Shown in pieces: positions 14,061 to 23,749 of a stretch of DNA of 64,000 bases. Location: NCBI GenBank assembly GCA_948099385.1, contig CANUEZ040000140.1, positions 2,356,001 through 2,420,000 of the forward strand, written 5' to 3'. Source of the DNA: Fasciola hepatica (taxonomy: Eukaryota; Platyhelminthes; Trematoda; Plagiorchiida; Fasciolidae). Below the pieces are notes generated by a model. That model made no database searches, had not been told where the DNA came from, and saw nothing but the letters and a program-made list of their open reading frames with translations. The position numbers and the translations under genes are program-made. Positions within the stretch are counted from its first letter, which is position 1. Every line of letters starts with the position of its first letter.

Positions 14061-14816
14061 TCATTCATCATCGCCATCGTTTTCCACAATCTCGTTTAGT
14101 GGTTCTGTAATTTCACCCCTGTGGTGCAAGACTACCAAATCCGGACACTTCGTACCGGGCATACGACGTTTTCTTTCTGGAGAACTCGGTGCCGAGCGGA
14201 CCACGTGTTCGTTTTGCAGGGACGACAATGCTGAGAGAGGTAGATGCATGTCTTTTTGACGGAACACAGCTAACCAGTACTCCAAGTCACCGTTGTCTGC
14301 TACCTCGGCAATGATAGAACAGCAATCACCGCTGCGTGTGATCACACTGAATCGTTTCCCGTCCAATGGAACGACGGTCGAATGTCGAATATTTAAGCAC
14401 AGTAATGGAGCAGCACAAGGATTTGGAGAAGTACAGGTGATATGCCTTCCACTGCTGAGGGCTGGGAAGAACATGACGTACGATTTCTGGTCAATATTCC
14501 TCAGCCCGAGGCGTGAGCCGACAGATGGATACTTCCGATACACTTGAACCCAAACCAGTTCACGGTGAATAGGTTTACCACCGGTTTTTCCGGAGACCAC
14601 AGTGATGTACAAAGTTCCAAGCCACGGTTGTGGACTGCGCTCATCAACCAGATGTGGTCCATTTAGTTGCGTATCCGAAAGAGTCAAACTGCACGGACAG
14701 GTTACATCGGGAACAGAAAGCCAACCGTCTTGAATGCGTTGATTGTGTGAAGCAGTCACTTCCTCACTTTGATCAACCAAACTAGATTCTACAAGAATCT
14801 GTGGCACTTCTGTCAT
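14061..14816 (-). CDS. PH-like domain protein, 251 residues
   Basis: By far the longest intact frame in the window. ATG is at 14816-14814, with an in-frame TAA four codons upstream, which argues for this start unless a short 5' exon is spliced in. Residues about 64-188 have the layout of a pleckstrin-homology fold. A G-T-L-Y-I-T strand comes first, then a loop and W-V-Q-V-Y-R, then Y-V-M-F-F and a strand ending L-N-I. Next comes K-R-F-S-V-I-T and finally D-L-E-Y-W-L-A-V-F, with the tryptophan typical of the C-terminal PH helix. The tail (195-251) is probably disordered, with an S-S-P-E-R-K-R-R basic stretch and an acidic end, D-G-D-D-E. PH domains usually bind phosphoinositides or protein partners at membranes, so a signalling or adaptor role is inferred. 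A poly(A) signal follows and a CCAAT pair lies upstream. It may be an intronless gene or the last exon of a longer one. The exact family is not recognised. Confidence 0.6.
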   Translation of the reverse strand: MTEVPQILVESSLVDQSEEVTASHNQRIQDGWLSVPDVTCPCSLTLSDTQLNGPHLVDERSPQPWLGTLYITVVSGKTGGKPIHRELVWVQVYRKYPSVGSRLGLRNIDQKSYVMFFPALSSGRHITCTSPNPCAAPLLCLNIRHSTVVPLDGKRFSVITRSGDCCSIIAEVADNGDLEYWLAVFRQKDMHLPLSALSSLQNEHVVRSAPSSPERKRRMPGTKCPDLVVLHHRGEITEPLNEIVENDGDDE

Positions 14817-14944
14817 TCGTGCTTCTTATGCTTGGCTCTTACGAACTACCTCAGCATGTGGTCAGCGTTTGAAGAGATATTCCGTATATTACCCACTGGA
14901 AATACTGCTTAAGGACAAACGTGCAAACGTAAGTGGCGTCTAGT

Positions 14945-14970
14945 GATTGGCTAGGTGAAAGTGACCAATC
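14945..14970 (-). promoter_or_regulatory. Inverted CCAAT-box pair upstream of PH-like gene
   Basis: TGATTGG and CCAATCA form an inverted pair separated by 14 bases, about 130-150 bases upstream of the ATG at 14816. Paired CCAAT boxes are typical NF-Y contact sites in animal promoters. That this pair drives the PH-like gene is inferred from position only. Confidence 0.3.
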
Positions 14971-14979
14971 AAAGTCCAG

Positions 14980-15930
14980 TCCGAAGCTAGGAAGTCAAAT
15001 GTTATGAGCTCGTTGGGCAGCGAAATATTTCATGTTCGACAAGATAGAGTTAAAAATGGTGGAAATTCAGCAAGCTTTTTTGTCTTAAAGCTCACTTGTT
15101 TTGTACCAAAAAGTATTAGCATATGTCAAACTGTGCAACTTGTTCCCTGCTGAAAGAAAAATCACCCGAAACAATTTTAAAACCTTTATCATCGAAATAA
15201 AAGTTTATCGGATTCCATAAATAACTTCAGCGGATATAGGGTACATAACTCTGCCAGGTGGTTAGTTTTGATGCACCTAAGAGCAGCGATAAATAAATAA
15301 AATTGTAATATGCAAGCATATGCGCTCTATTTTCTTCCAAACTGAAGGAAGGATCGATCGAACTTTTTAGAAACTAAAGATCAAAGACGGTTGCTTTGAA
15401 AATTCAGAAAACCGCTTACTGAAAGAAATGTTCGAGCTTTTCAACTTCTTCAACTCAACGCAAACAATATTCTTGCTGGCCCTGGTTATTTCAACATCTC
15501 AACAAAGAATACTATTGAACAACATATTTTAAGAAAAACAAACCACATGTAATATACCGACTTGGTGGCCTTGTGTTTATCTTCGTGGACTGCTAGGCTT
15601 GACCTCTGGATTCCGAATATGCTCTCACCGTTCCCATTGAGAAGTAATACTCGAGGACGGTACCCTTCTCCTGTCCGGCAAGGTACACTGCCTGAAATGC
15701 AGAGTCAATTTCTTGTTTGCCATACCAATCCTTAGATTGATAGATTTTGGTAGTTCTCCTCATTTTCGTGTCATTGGTAACACCTCAATCTCCCGATAAG
15801 CAAGAATGTAACAGAGGAATTTCGCAATAAGGAAAAAATTAACATTAGGAGGACCATGAAATAAGCGGGAAAAGACCACGATAAAAAACGACCCACTTTC
15901 TGTTTCTCGTACCGAGTAGGTTACAAGCAT
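14980..15930. other. No gene recognised
   Basis: AT-rich sequence with no ORF of note on either strand. It separates the PH-like gene from the candidate membrane protein gene. Both are on the minus strand, so it would hold the 5' flank of the first and the 3' flank of the second. Confidence 0.4.
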
Positions 15931-15935
15931 TGCTG

Positions 15936-16675
15936 CTAAGACGCAAGACCCAACTGATCAAGCAGTCCTCCGCGATGCATCTCAGTACAAAAATACTGAG
16001 CTGAAAAAATCAGTTTCTTGAGCGCAGCTGGCCCAAAATTTAAAAATGTGGTCACCGGTTTCCATATGATAAGTGAGTTGCTTGCGCAGAAACCTGCAAC
16101 TGTAGATATGTGAAGCAGAGTCCAGAAAAAAGTATTCGAAAATGAAGCCATGCCAACAAAGGTTAACCTTTCCATGACATATAAAATTGGGTCGTTTCCG
16201 ACAACTAAATTCTGATTTGCACCAGTTGTAATACGGTTAGGCATCCAAAACTTGCGAAGCTGACCTGTAAGTGTACTCTCTCTATTTCATACTTATTGTA
16301 ACTGTTGCACCTTAGAAAAAGTCGACTGGACTGTCCCAGCTTTTAAACTCGTTAAGCAGTACTACTGAGTCGAAAAGGAGAGAGAAAAAATCTGTAAATT
16401 ATTCCGTGTGCAACAGGATTGTCGACCTTTCCTTGAGTAACTTGCAAATAAACGAACCCGGAGTCCCACGGCAGAGAACACAAGCTCGCTTTACTACTTG
16501 TACCGTGGGAGAAAGTTATCAAACAATGACCGTGACGTACCTGGTATTGAGGGAAAACCGATTGCACAAGGAAGACAATGACAAAGGCTTCAAAACGCCT
16601 AAGTGACAACACACAGGAAACCCACGAAATGGAGATAAAGGAGTAGGTCAAAAGGTTCATTAAGGCAGTCATCAT
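15936..16675 (-). CDS. Candidate two-exon small membrane protein
   Basis: Two minus-strand open blocks fit together. Exon 1 would be 16675-16541: ATG preceded directly by an in-frame TAA, 45 codons, ending at a strong donor (CAG followed by GTACGT). Exon 2 would be 16259-15936, after an acceptor CAG at 16262-16260, in the same phase and ending in TAG. The intron would be 281 bases. The joined product is 152 residues and hydrophobic, with a membrane segment in exon 1 (around residues 8-34) and another near the middle (roughly 75-105), then a short amphipathic tail. I do not recognise the family. Caution: a pyrimidine-rich tract and a good acceptor-like AG also lie inside exon 1, so the true exon may be shorter and belong to a larger gene. 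No poly(A) signal is seen close downstream. Confidence 0.25.
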
Positions 16676-16882
16676 TTATGGGAAGCGATTGACCAATCAG
16701 CGGTCAGAGAAGAAATAGTCACCTGAGGAAACACATGCAAAGGCGTGGGGAAGGGCAAGCGCAATATTATGGCTATGAAAAATGGCATGATCAAAACGGG
16801 AAGGTCAAAGTTCAGACTTTCGCACAGAAAAAGCAAATAGACATAAGTTCACCGAAGCTTTGGGGCATGGCCCATTAACTCA

Positions 16883-16966
16883 GACCTCGTAGCTCAGCTG
16901 GTAGAGCACTCGCGGTACTAAAGCGAGGGTGGCGACCATGCGTGGGTTCGAATCCCGCCGGGGCCA
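16883..16966 (+). tRNA. tRNA-like unit, long variable arm (copy 1), possibly SINE-borne
   Basis: A cloverleaf can be drawn. The D arm is GCTC/GAGC around AGCTGGTA, the anticodon stem is CTCGC/GCGAG, and the long variable arm has GGT/ACC pairing. The T arm GTGGG-TTCGAAT-CCCGC pairs fully, and the 3' acceptor strand is CGGGGCC. Internal A box (TAGCTCAGCTGG) and B box (GGTTCGAATCC) are intact. The 5' acceptor strand has one mismatch (GACCTCG). The anticodon loop is oversized; if an extra G-A pair closes it, the anticodon would be ACT with U33 present, suggesting a serine-type tRNA. The oversized loop and the second nearby copy suggest a tRNA-derived repeat rather than a working tRNA. About 30 bases of 3' flank are shared with copy 2. 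Confidence 0.55.
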
Positions 16967-17197
16967 AAGACTTTTCACATTTGGATCACCTCAAAACATC
17001 ATCAAAATCTGCCAACCATCAATACATTGTAAACATGCCCAATGCACTTAACTGGTGGAGTCCGGTTAGTACAAAGGGAAATCCTGCTGTTGGCAGTCAA
17101 ATTACAAGCTAGTTCACTGTGGTGGATGCCATGTGCTACTGTAATTTGGGCGGGTATACTGTGATCCATATGCAAAAAGTCGAAGGTCCTCCGGCGT

Positions 17198-17281
17198 GGC
17201 CTCGTAGCTCAGCTGGTAGAGCACTCGCGGTACTAAGGCGAGGGTGGCGACCATGCGTGGGTTCGAATTCCGCCGGGGCCA
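17198..17281 (+). tRNA. tRNA-like unit, long variable arm (copy 2), possibly SINE-borne
   Basis: Same structure as the unit 315 bases upstream. Here the acceptor stem is complete (GGCCTCG with CGGGGCC, one T-G wobble). There is an A-to-G change in the anticodon loop and a C-to-T change in the T stem that leaves a G-T wobble and damages the B box (GGTTCGAATTC). The 30-base 3' flank starting AAAGACTTTTCACATTTGG is identical to that of copy 1, so a segment longer than the tRNA was duplicated. A serine-type identity is suggested by the long variable arm, but the anticodon loop is again too large for a confident call. Confidence 0.55.
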
Positions 17282-17311
17282 AAGACTTTTCACATTTGGA
17301 TCACCTCAAAA

Positions 17312-17616
17312 AATAATAAGGTTATAACAGGCTGGGCTGGGTAAGAACCAAAAGGTGGATGGAGAAGAGGGTGCGGGAATAACAATGCCGGCTGAGTCGA
17401 CGTGGCAACCCGTATCAGTGCACCGAAAAACACAATGAAGAAGAAAAATGACGTAAGCGATAATACTGTTAGGAGCCAGAGTTCATAAATGAACGATACG
17501 ATCAGATAAGGCCAAAGAATGAACCAAACACAGATGGTGGTTAAAGACACAAAGATAACATCAGTCAATTCTGTCGTACAGAAGCCGCTGAGAAAACCTG
17601 AGCAAACTATTAGCAC
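17312..17616 (-). other. Hydrophobic open block, possible membrane exon
   Basis: A minus-strand open block encodes two long hydrophobic segments rich in F, V, I, L and W (first about 60 residues of the frame), followed by a proline-rich piece. The frame runs into the 3' flank of tRNA-like copy 2, so its lower end is not coding. Acceptor-like TTTTCTCAG is present near its upper end. It could be an upstream exon of the candidate membrane protein gene, since both are on the minus strand, but I could not find a donor that fits in phase. Confidence 0.15.
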
Positions 17617-17895
17617 GCGGATGTAGAAGCTAGAGTTTGGTGGTCTGCGGAAAATTGGAGGTCTGCGAACAGGGGAGCAAAGGGATTGATTGGTAAATAC
17701 AATATATGGATTGTTTGAAAAGTCCCATGGTCACATTAGAACAGTAATACCGGAGAGCGAACAACTGTTTTCAATTATTCTTAATCTTGCTCTTACACAC
17801 TACGCTGGTGAAAGTTATGCATTTGATTGGTCATGGGCTGGGTTGAAGGTCATTCTTACAGCAGGTATGTCGCGTGATCGGAAATCGTATGGTGT

Positions 17896-18306
17896 TTACC
17901 AATTATTGTGTGATGATGCTGAATGGATTACTGATAGTGGGTTTTCGGGGGTAATTTTCGGTTTCGGATGATACATCCATAGCAAATTCTTTTGAAAGGC
18001 ATGGAGTCTGAATTCACTAGGTTTGAAGGCTCTTCCTAATATGATGAGCCGACTTTTCTTGTCTAATCTTGATAAGACTTTACACCCCAGATCACGTCGT
18101 TCAAAACAAATCAAATCCATAGCCTCATTGGAATGGACACAGTCAAGGCACGTGAACTTCTTTCCACTTCGATCAACGGGAGTGCAATTATTCGAACAAT
18201 TGTGTTCGTAGATCAATAAATCCCTAGAGTGTTTTTCAACGTGAGCAATTTTTTCTAGTTGCGAATTTTTAAAACCACTTTGAAGAAAACAAGCCGTTTT
18301 GATCAT
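17896..18306 (-). CDS. Unidentified ORF, 136 residues, Cys-rich centre
   Basis: ATG-initiated minus frame, open for 136 codons. The centre has a C-x3-C-x13-C-x2-C arrangement that could bind metal, followed by a basic stretch. A second unidentified minus frame lies upstream (18389-18616), so this may be part of a longer decayed gene. The order of His, Cys and Arg residues recalls the C-terminal part of Penelope-type elements only faintly, and I do not call it. A chance frame cannot be excluded. Confidence 0.2.
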   Translation of the reverse strand: MIKTACFLQSGFKNSQLEKIAHVEKHSRDLLIYEHNCSNNCTPVDRSGKKFTCLDCVHSNEAMDLICFERRDLGCKVLSRLDKKSRLIILGRAFKPSEFRLHAFQKNLLWMYHPKPKITPENPLSVIHSASSHNNW

Positions 18307-18619
18307 CGTGACTAAATGAACTGGAACTTCAAACCGAGCTTGATCAAGCGGTTGGAATTTTAAAAACCAGATTTAGGAGTAGGATATTCTATATTTTGTG
18401 GATACGAAAAAGATTTTTCAGTCTTTCCAAGATTAATTTGCCTTCCCACCAGGATAATTCACCGTTAACATAGGTAAATGCATAGAAAATCACCAGTAAG
18501 CTAGTCACGAGAGTCTTGTGTTGACTGAGACCAGCGACCATTCGTTGGAACTTGGAATGGGGAGGAATTCGACTAAATTGATGCAACCAATTTTCTAAAT
18601 ATTTGTAGCAAACCAAGGG

Positions 18620-21600
18620 GCTGAAAATTTTTTCACGGCCGACTTGGTTTCATGGGAAACTGTAACTTTTTCTAGCCCAAGTCTTGACAACATGAAAATG
18701 AGAAAACCTGAAGACAGTCCTTCTGTTCAATCACCGTGGTGAGTCAAATGCTAATGCAAGGTAAATTGTTCTTATTTGGTGTGTGTACCTACAATGAATA
18801 GGAAAAACGGAAGATAAATTAATTTCAAATGATCTGAGTTTTGGCCAACTTTTGTCAACAAGATTTCCGTTTGCAATTAGTAAAACGGCAGTTGCGTGAT
18901 CGGAAGCTTTACTTATTGGGTCTCAGATCAGTATCCACAATGGGAGAACTGCATGGCAGTCAGTATTTGGGAATAAAATGGTCGAGGTTCTGGAGAAGAA
19001 TATTTCAGCTGCGTTTAGGTGGCCCACTTTGAGAAACCATAGCCGAATGCATCTACGGTGCCACTTTACTGCCAGTCAACCAATATAAACGGTATTTTCA
19101 AAGGGACCATCATTTGGAATAAGGTTGACCGACGGGCAAATTTTAATTCCAACCGCCGGAAAGAGCTACAGTGCAGCAGTGCCATACGGCAACATGAAAA
19201 CGCCCGCGACGGCAAAATAAGGAGCTCTATACTCATGATTATTCAGTTTGTGTAAGTCAACAGCGTGAAAAAACTGGAACGGAAACGTATTTATATAAAA
19301 AAACAGTATTCAACTGGCTCGTTTTCGGCATCTTCATCCGCTTGGCTAATACAGTTACAATTAAAAGTTAGTAATGCATAATTTACGAACAATGTCTATG
19401 TGTTAAAACATGATTGGGTAGTAATGAAAAATGATGTTGCATGGTCGGACAAGATAAGAGGGGAATTGTTGTTGTTTCGTGATTGAGAATAGGTCCGGCG
19501 AAGCAATGAACATGGGTTCCGGGGATTATCCACTTCTCGTTTCAACCAGAGGCTCAGCATCCGGGTCACACAGCTTGCGAAGGTCAGTCTCGGATTGGCC
19601 AGATCATTTGGAGTGCTTTAGCGAAACTTATTTCGAGAACAAAGCGATTGACCGAGTAATCTGATCACTACCACCTTTGCCGATGCTAGGTATAGTTTTT
19701 GATTGACTTTTGGTGCCTTTGTTGGGACTGAGCAGACTATTTTGAAAGTGTCATTGTCCACGTAATCCCCGGTGTCCGTTAGGTATGCCACAATCGCGCT
19801 GGTGCAGGCTTTTCATCTGCCCAGCTGGTTCATACTCTCTGCCCTTTGGTGGCAGTTACCGAGTCATTCTATCTATATTGATTGCCGAATTTGAGCAAAC
19901 AAACGAATAGGTTATCATGAACGAGGTAAGGACAGGTAACTTATCTTTTGGGTTCATTCATACCAGCAATCTGTTTGTGAAGCGGGTATGCCGTATGGCT
20001 GTCAGAAGGTGTGTGTGAGTGCCTTTTCAAGGCGTGTTATTAATTATTCGCTTTCTTCATCCCCTAAGATAGGGTGATGAATGTATAGTTATTTCTTCTG
20101 AACCGTCATTAAAAAGAAAGATGTTTATTTGTGGTGTTTGTGTCTAACTAAAGCCGAATCATCATTAAAATGACTGCACTTGCTGAACAGAAAAAAACGA
20201 TACAGACGGAGACGATGATAATGAGACGTAAATCATGGTCGAACGTGTCCTCTCGAATGTCTTCTTTCTGGCAGCTCGAACCGCATGAATCAAATGAAAC
20301 TGTAAACAGCTAATTTGTATGAAATCGACAAGTGGTTTTTGTGGAAAGAAAAGCGGAGAAACTAAAAGGTAGACACTTGTGAAAGTAGTCTCAGTCAACT
20401 GTCACGTGATCAATCAGAACGGCATTCCGTGACGCTTGCGTCATTTAAACCACAATTATTAGCCAAAGGAAGTTTTTAATATTTTGTTCTGGAAATCGGC
20501 GGTTTGCAATTTCGTTTCAGTGGATTGGTTGAAATCAGTCATTAGGAATAAAGAGTTGGGGACAAATGAAATCAGACTGACTGGATTTATTTCACTTGAG
20601 AATCGAACAGAAACTCACCCGTGATCACACTGAGCTGCACGCTGGGACTGACAGTGATAGGCGTCAGATTATTAAAATTATTTTACACAAAGGTTTTCCG
20701 TCCCAGAAGCTTTCTGCCGTGGTATGCTCTGCAGAATCAAAGTCAGACGATCAAGGTTTATCCACAAACCTCAATAATGTTTCTTTATCTATAGTAGTGA
20801 ACATTTATTCATTTGTGAACAGAGAATTCGAAGGAGTAAACTATGCGCAAGGCAAGGATTATCTCATCGTGCTGACATTTTTATTTAATCCCAAAGGGTT
20901 ACGGAATAACTCTGGACCGATGGATGGGTATCCGCAATAAAACGTGTCTAGTTACGTCCAAGTTCAAGGCAGACCATAGGCAAAGTTAGTCCTGAGAAAA
21001 ACCGACACACTTTCTGGAGGAACTTTTCTTTTCTAGTTGATGGATTTACTAGCATTCAAAATATATTCTTGTTTTTTTTACCAAGAATGAAAAAACAGGT
21101 TATCTAGCATGCCTAAATGGTCATCCGACGGAGTTGACTACTCATTGAAGCAGCAAGATCAGCAGCAACTGAAGGGCTAAAGGACAAATTAGATCTAACT
21201 GTGTGCTGAGATAAGTAGTTGACAACTGATTTAGCTGAACACTGCGTACAAACTGATACCTTTAGTTTGAACTTATTCTTTGTGGTTTTTCGAGGGAGAC
21301 GATCTTGGTTTCACTTTTGGACAGTCCCGGATGAGGGTTTGACTAATGACGTAGGCTTTCGCAAACTCCATGTAATCAGTGAATTACTGTCTTCAAGCTA
21401 TATTAAACTGCAACGGAGCTGCATTAGTTCCAATTTTTGGTTGACCTTGTTCGGCATGCGAACTTTTAGAAGGAGGAAGAAAGAGTTCAGGGACTTATCG
21501 TCACGTAACCGATACTGTAGGTCATACCATGTATGCAGATGTTCAGGTCACATCAAACCCGAGATTTGTTCAGTTCTATTCGTTCAGTGGTTACTGTCCC

Positions 21601-23270
21601 GAGCTGTGTCCTCGTGAACGAGATTGACAGCGATGCCGGATGAATGTGATTATCCATCTAGTCTAAAGTGTAGTTGTCCTTCAGTAATCGAATTATAAAT
21701 CTGTTTTGTGTATTGCGAAATTTCGGCCGAAGATTATATCTCAGGTTATCCACTTGGTACGGGAAAGCATATAGGTTTACTTCTTTTTTGTACGACGTAA
21801 CATCTTCATTGGAGATAACGATCGATTCCTTACGGCCCTTAGGCACAGAGGATAAAAGACATACCTGATTGTTATTTTACGTACGAAACCAATACAGGTG
21901 CTAAAATTCCAAATAATTTCTTCTATGTTCATCAAATCTGTTTGTATTTAATCCTTTTGTGAAAAATGCAGGATAAACCGGGGAGCTTCTGGATGTTATT
22001 TAGCATCAGATGAAGAACAGTCTAATGGGCATCCATTCGTGTACTTTTGACGAACGTTGGCTACACCATTTAATAAATTGATATGAACCGCTTCTTGCAG
22101 AACCACTTGAGCAACTAGATTGTGAATCTCATAAGCCCTATGATATGTTGATCTTCAGCATTACTTAAAGATCGGTTCCAAGGAAGAAATCGAGAACCAC
22201 TTGCACCGCTTTACAGTTAATTCTTACTAATAATTAAAGTCATAAGTACTTTAAAAAAAATTGGTTTTGTATCCACATTAGATTGATGCAAACGAGAAGA
22301 GATTTAATTAACACTGCCACAAAATTCATTGCGTGTTACAGTGTCTTTCGGTCCAAATAACCTACACAGACAACTTTCCTATGACTTTCGAAAGTTCTAT
22401 TCTTCAGTTCACAAACCCCGCACGTGAGTACAGGTGTCGAACACTCACATATTTTTGAACGAACTCTAGGAGATACGTGGGATACTCATTGACCAATTTC
22501 AAAGAAAGGATGAATTACGAAAATATCAGGACTAAGAAGTCATAGTCGAAGCAAAACAATTTTGTCAGGCACCCTGAAAACAATGAACCATTTTGAATAT
22601 CTACATATTTTCTTACATGTAAAGTATTAAAATGGGTGAAGTGAAAACATTTCGCAGTTTATTATCGATTTGGACAGAGTTTTTGTGTTGATGTATTTGT
22701 TATATGGTGACTGTATTTTATTACATGAGCGATGTCGGTTCCCTTTGGTTGGAATTTACTAGAGGAGTACGAGTTGCTCGTTTAGTAATTTTTACTTTCT
22801 GCTGAAGGAGACGAAGTTCGGTTGCCGAAAATGCTGAAAATAGCCACGAAGTCAGAGGAAAATACGTTCTGCTGTATTTCTGCGTATTCTCGTTTGCACG
22901 CACGAAGTTCATTAACTTGTGATCTATGGGAAAACAAAGCTTGTTACTCAGGGCAGCAATTACTCCAACTCGTTTGTTTTTATTCCAAATGCTTTTTTAA
23001 AATTCTGCATCCAAATATCTGGAGTCAAACGTTCATTGTCCATAGAGTTATGTATTGGCAAAGCTCAAGCGGAAAGTTCTATGGATGCCTAACTGATTAC
23101 GAATCGAATACCGGTAGGAATCAGTATTCAAAGGATAGCAGCAGACTGTCTTAGGTTATAGTATTCAAAAACCGAAAATACCATTCAAATAATTGCTGTC
23201 ACTTGTTTTTATGCCTTGCTGGTTTTTTAGTGTGTTTCGTCTGTGGTTCAGTGAGCTATCGAGAACACAC
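18620..23270. other. No gene recognised
   Basis: Several ORFs of 60-132 codons (the longest at 21219-21617, plus) without recognisable motifs, splice context or repeats. A CRE-like TGCGTCA lies near 20,440 next to a CACGTGA E box near 20,405; both can arise by chance. Confidence 0.4.
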
Positions 23271-23274
23271 GGTA

Positions 23275-23746
23275 ACTACAATGTACTTACGTCAGGTTAA
23301 CTTCGGTGACGTCAAAAGAGCTGTGTACGCGTGGTTTATCACCGATCGTTGGAATCATCTGCCGGTAACGGAAATGTCGTCACATGAGAAAGCAATTGAG
23401 GTGGCTCGTAATATGAAGCTTGGTGATTTTTTGGGCCAGTTATGTCTGGTTGCACAAATCCCAAGAAAGTCTTGAAATTAGCTCAACGGTATAGAACAGT
23501 TAGGTTTCAGACTCTTCAGATGAGCAGCTGTCAAATTTACAGGAATACTTTCCCACATTTTACAAAGATTAGGAGGGGGTGGAAATTTTTTTTACTCATA
23601 ATTCGGAGCACTCTAAAACCTTGTATCATGACTTGAAGTGTAATCTGAGGTTCGAATGGGCTGGACACGATGAACGGCTGGGTAACTTTTCGTTAAAATC
23701 ACTCTGGTATCAAGTCAAACCATCGTTCGGTTACAACAGACTGTAA
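23275..23746 (+). pseudogene. Pogo/Tigger-type transposase pseudogene (CENP-B-like DNA-binding domain)
   Basis: The frame at 23203-23475 contains D-V-K-R-A-V-Y-A-W-F, then L-P-V-T and H-E-K-A-I-E-V-A-R-N. This is the order of the CENP-B/Tc5-type helix-turn-helix domain (L-x-x-W, P-V-S, K-A-x-x-L). After the T6 run at 23427-23432 a change of frame restores the expected F-W-A-S-x-x-W-L-H motif, so a one-base frameshift lies in that run. The new frame continues to a TAA at 23744-23746 with three in-frame stops, and reads through a region positioned like the start of the DDE catalytic core (I-F-F-T-H-N-S-E where I-Y-N-x-D-E-T is expected). The catalytic residues are lost. Clearly inactive; only the N-terminal third of the usual transposase is seen. 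Confidence 0.55.
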
Positions 23747-23749
23747 GTT

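Noticed and set aside
17119..17316. Plus frame across the second tRNA-like unit
   Set aside because: It is the translation of the tRNA-like sequence and flank, a common false coding call.
17896..18306. Call of a Penelope GIY-YIG C-terminus
   Set aside because: Cys and His order is only faintly similar and the diagnostic GIY/YIG residues are absent, so it is left as an unidentified ORF.
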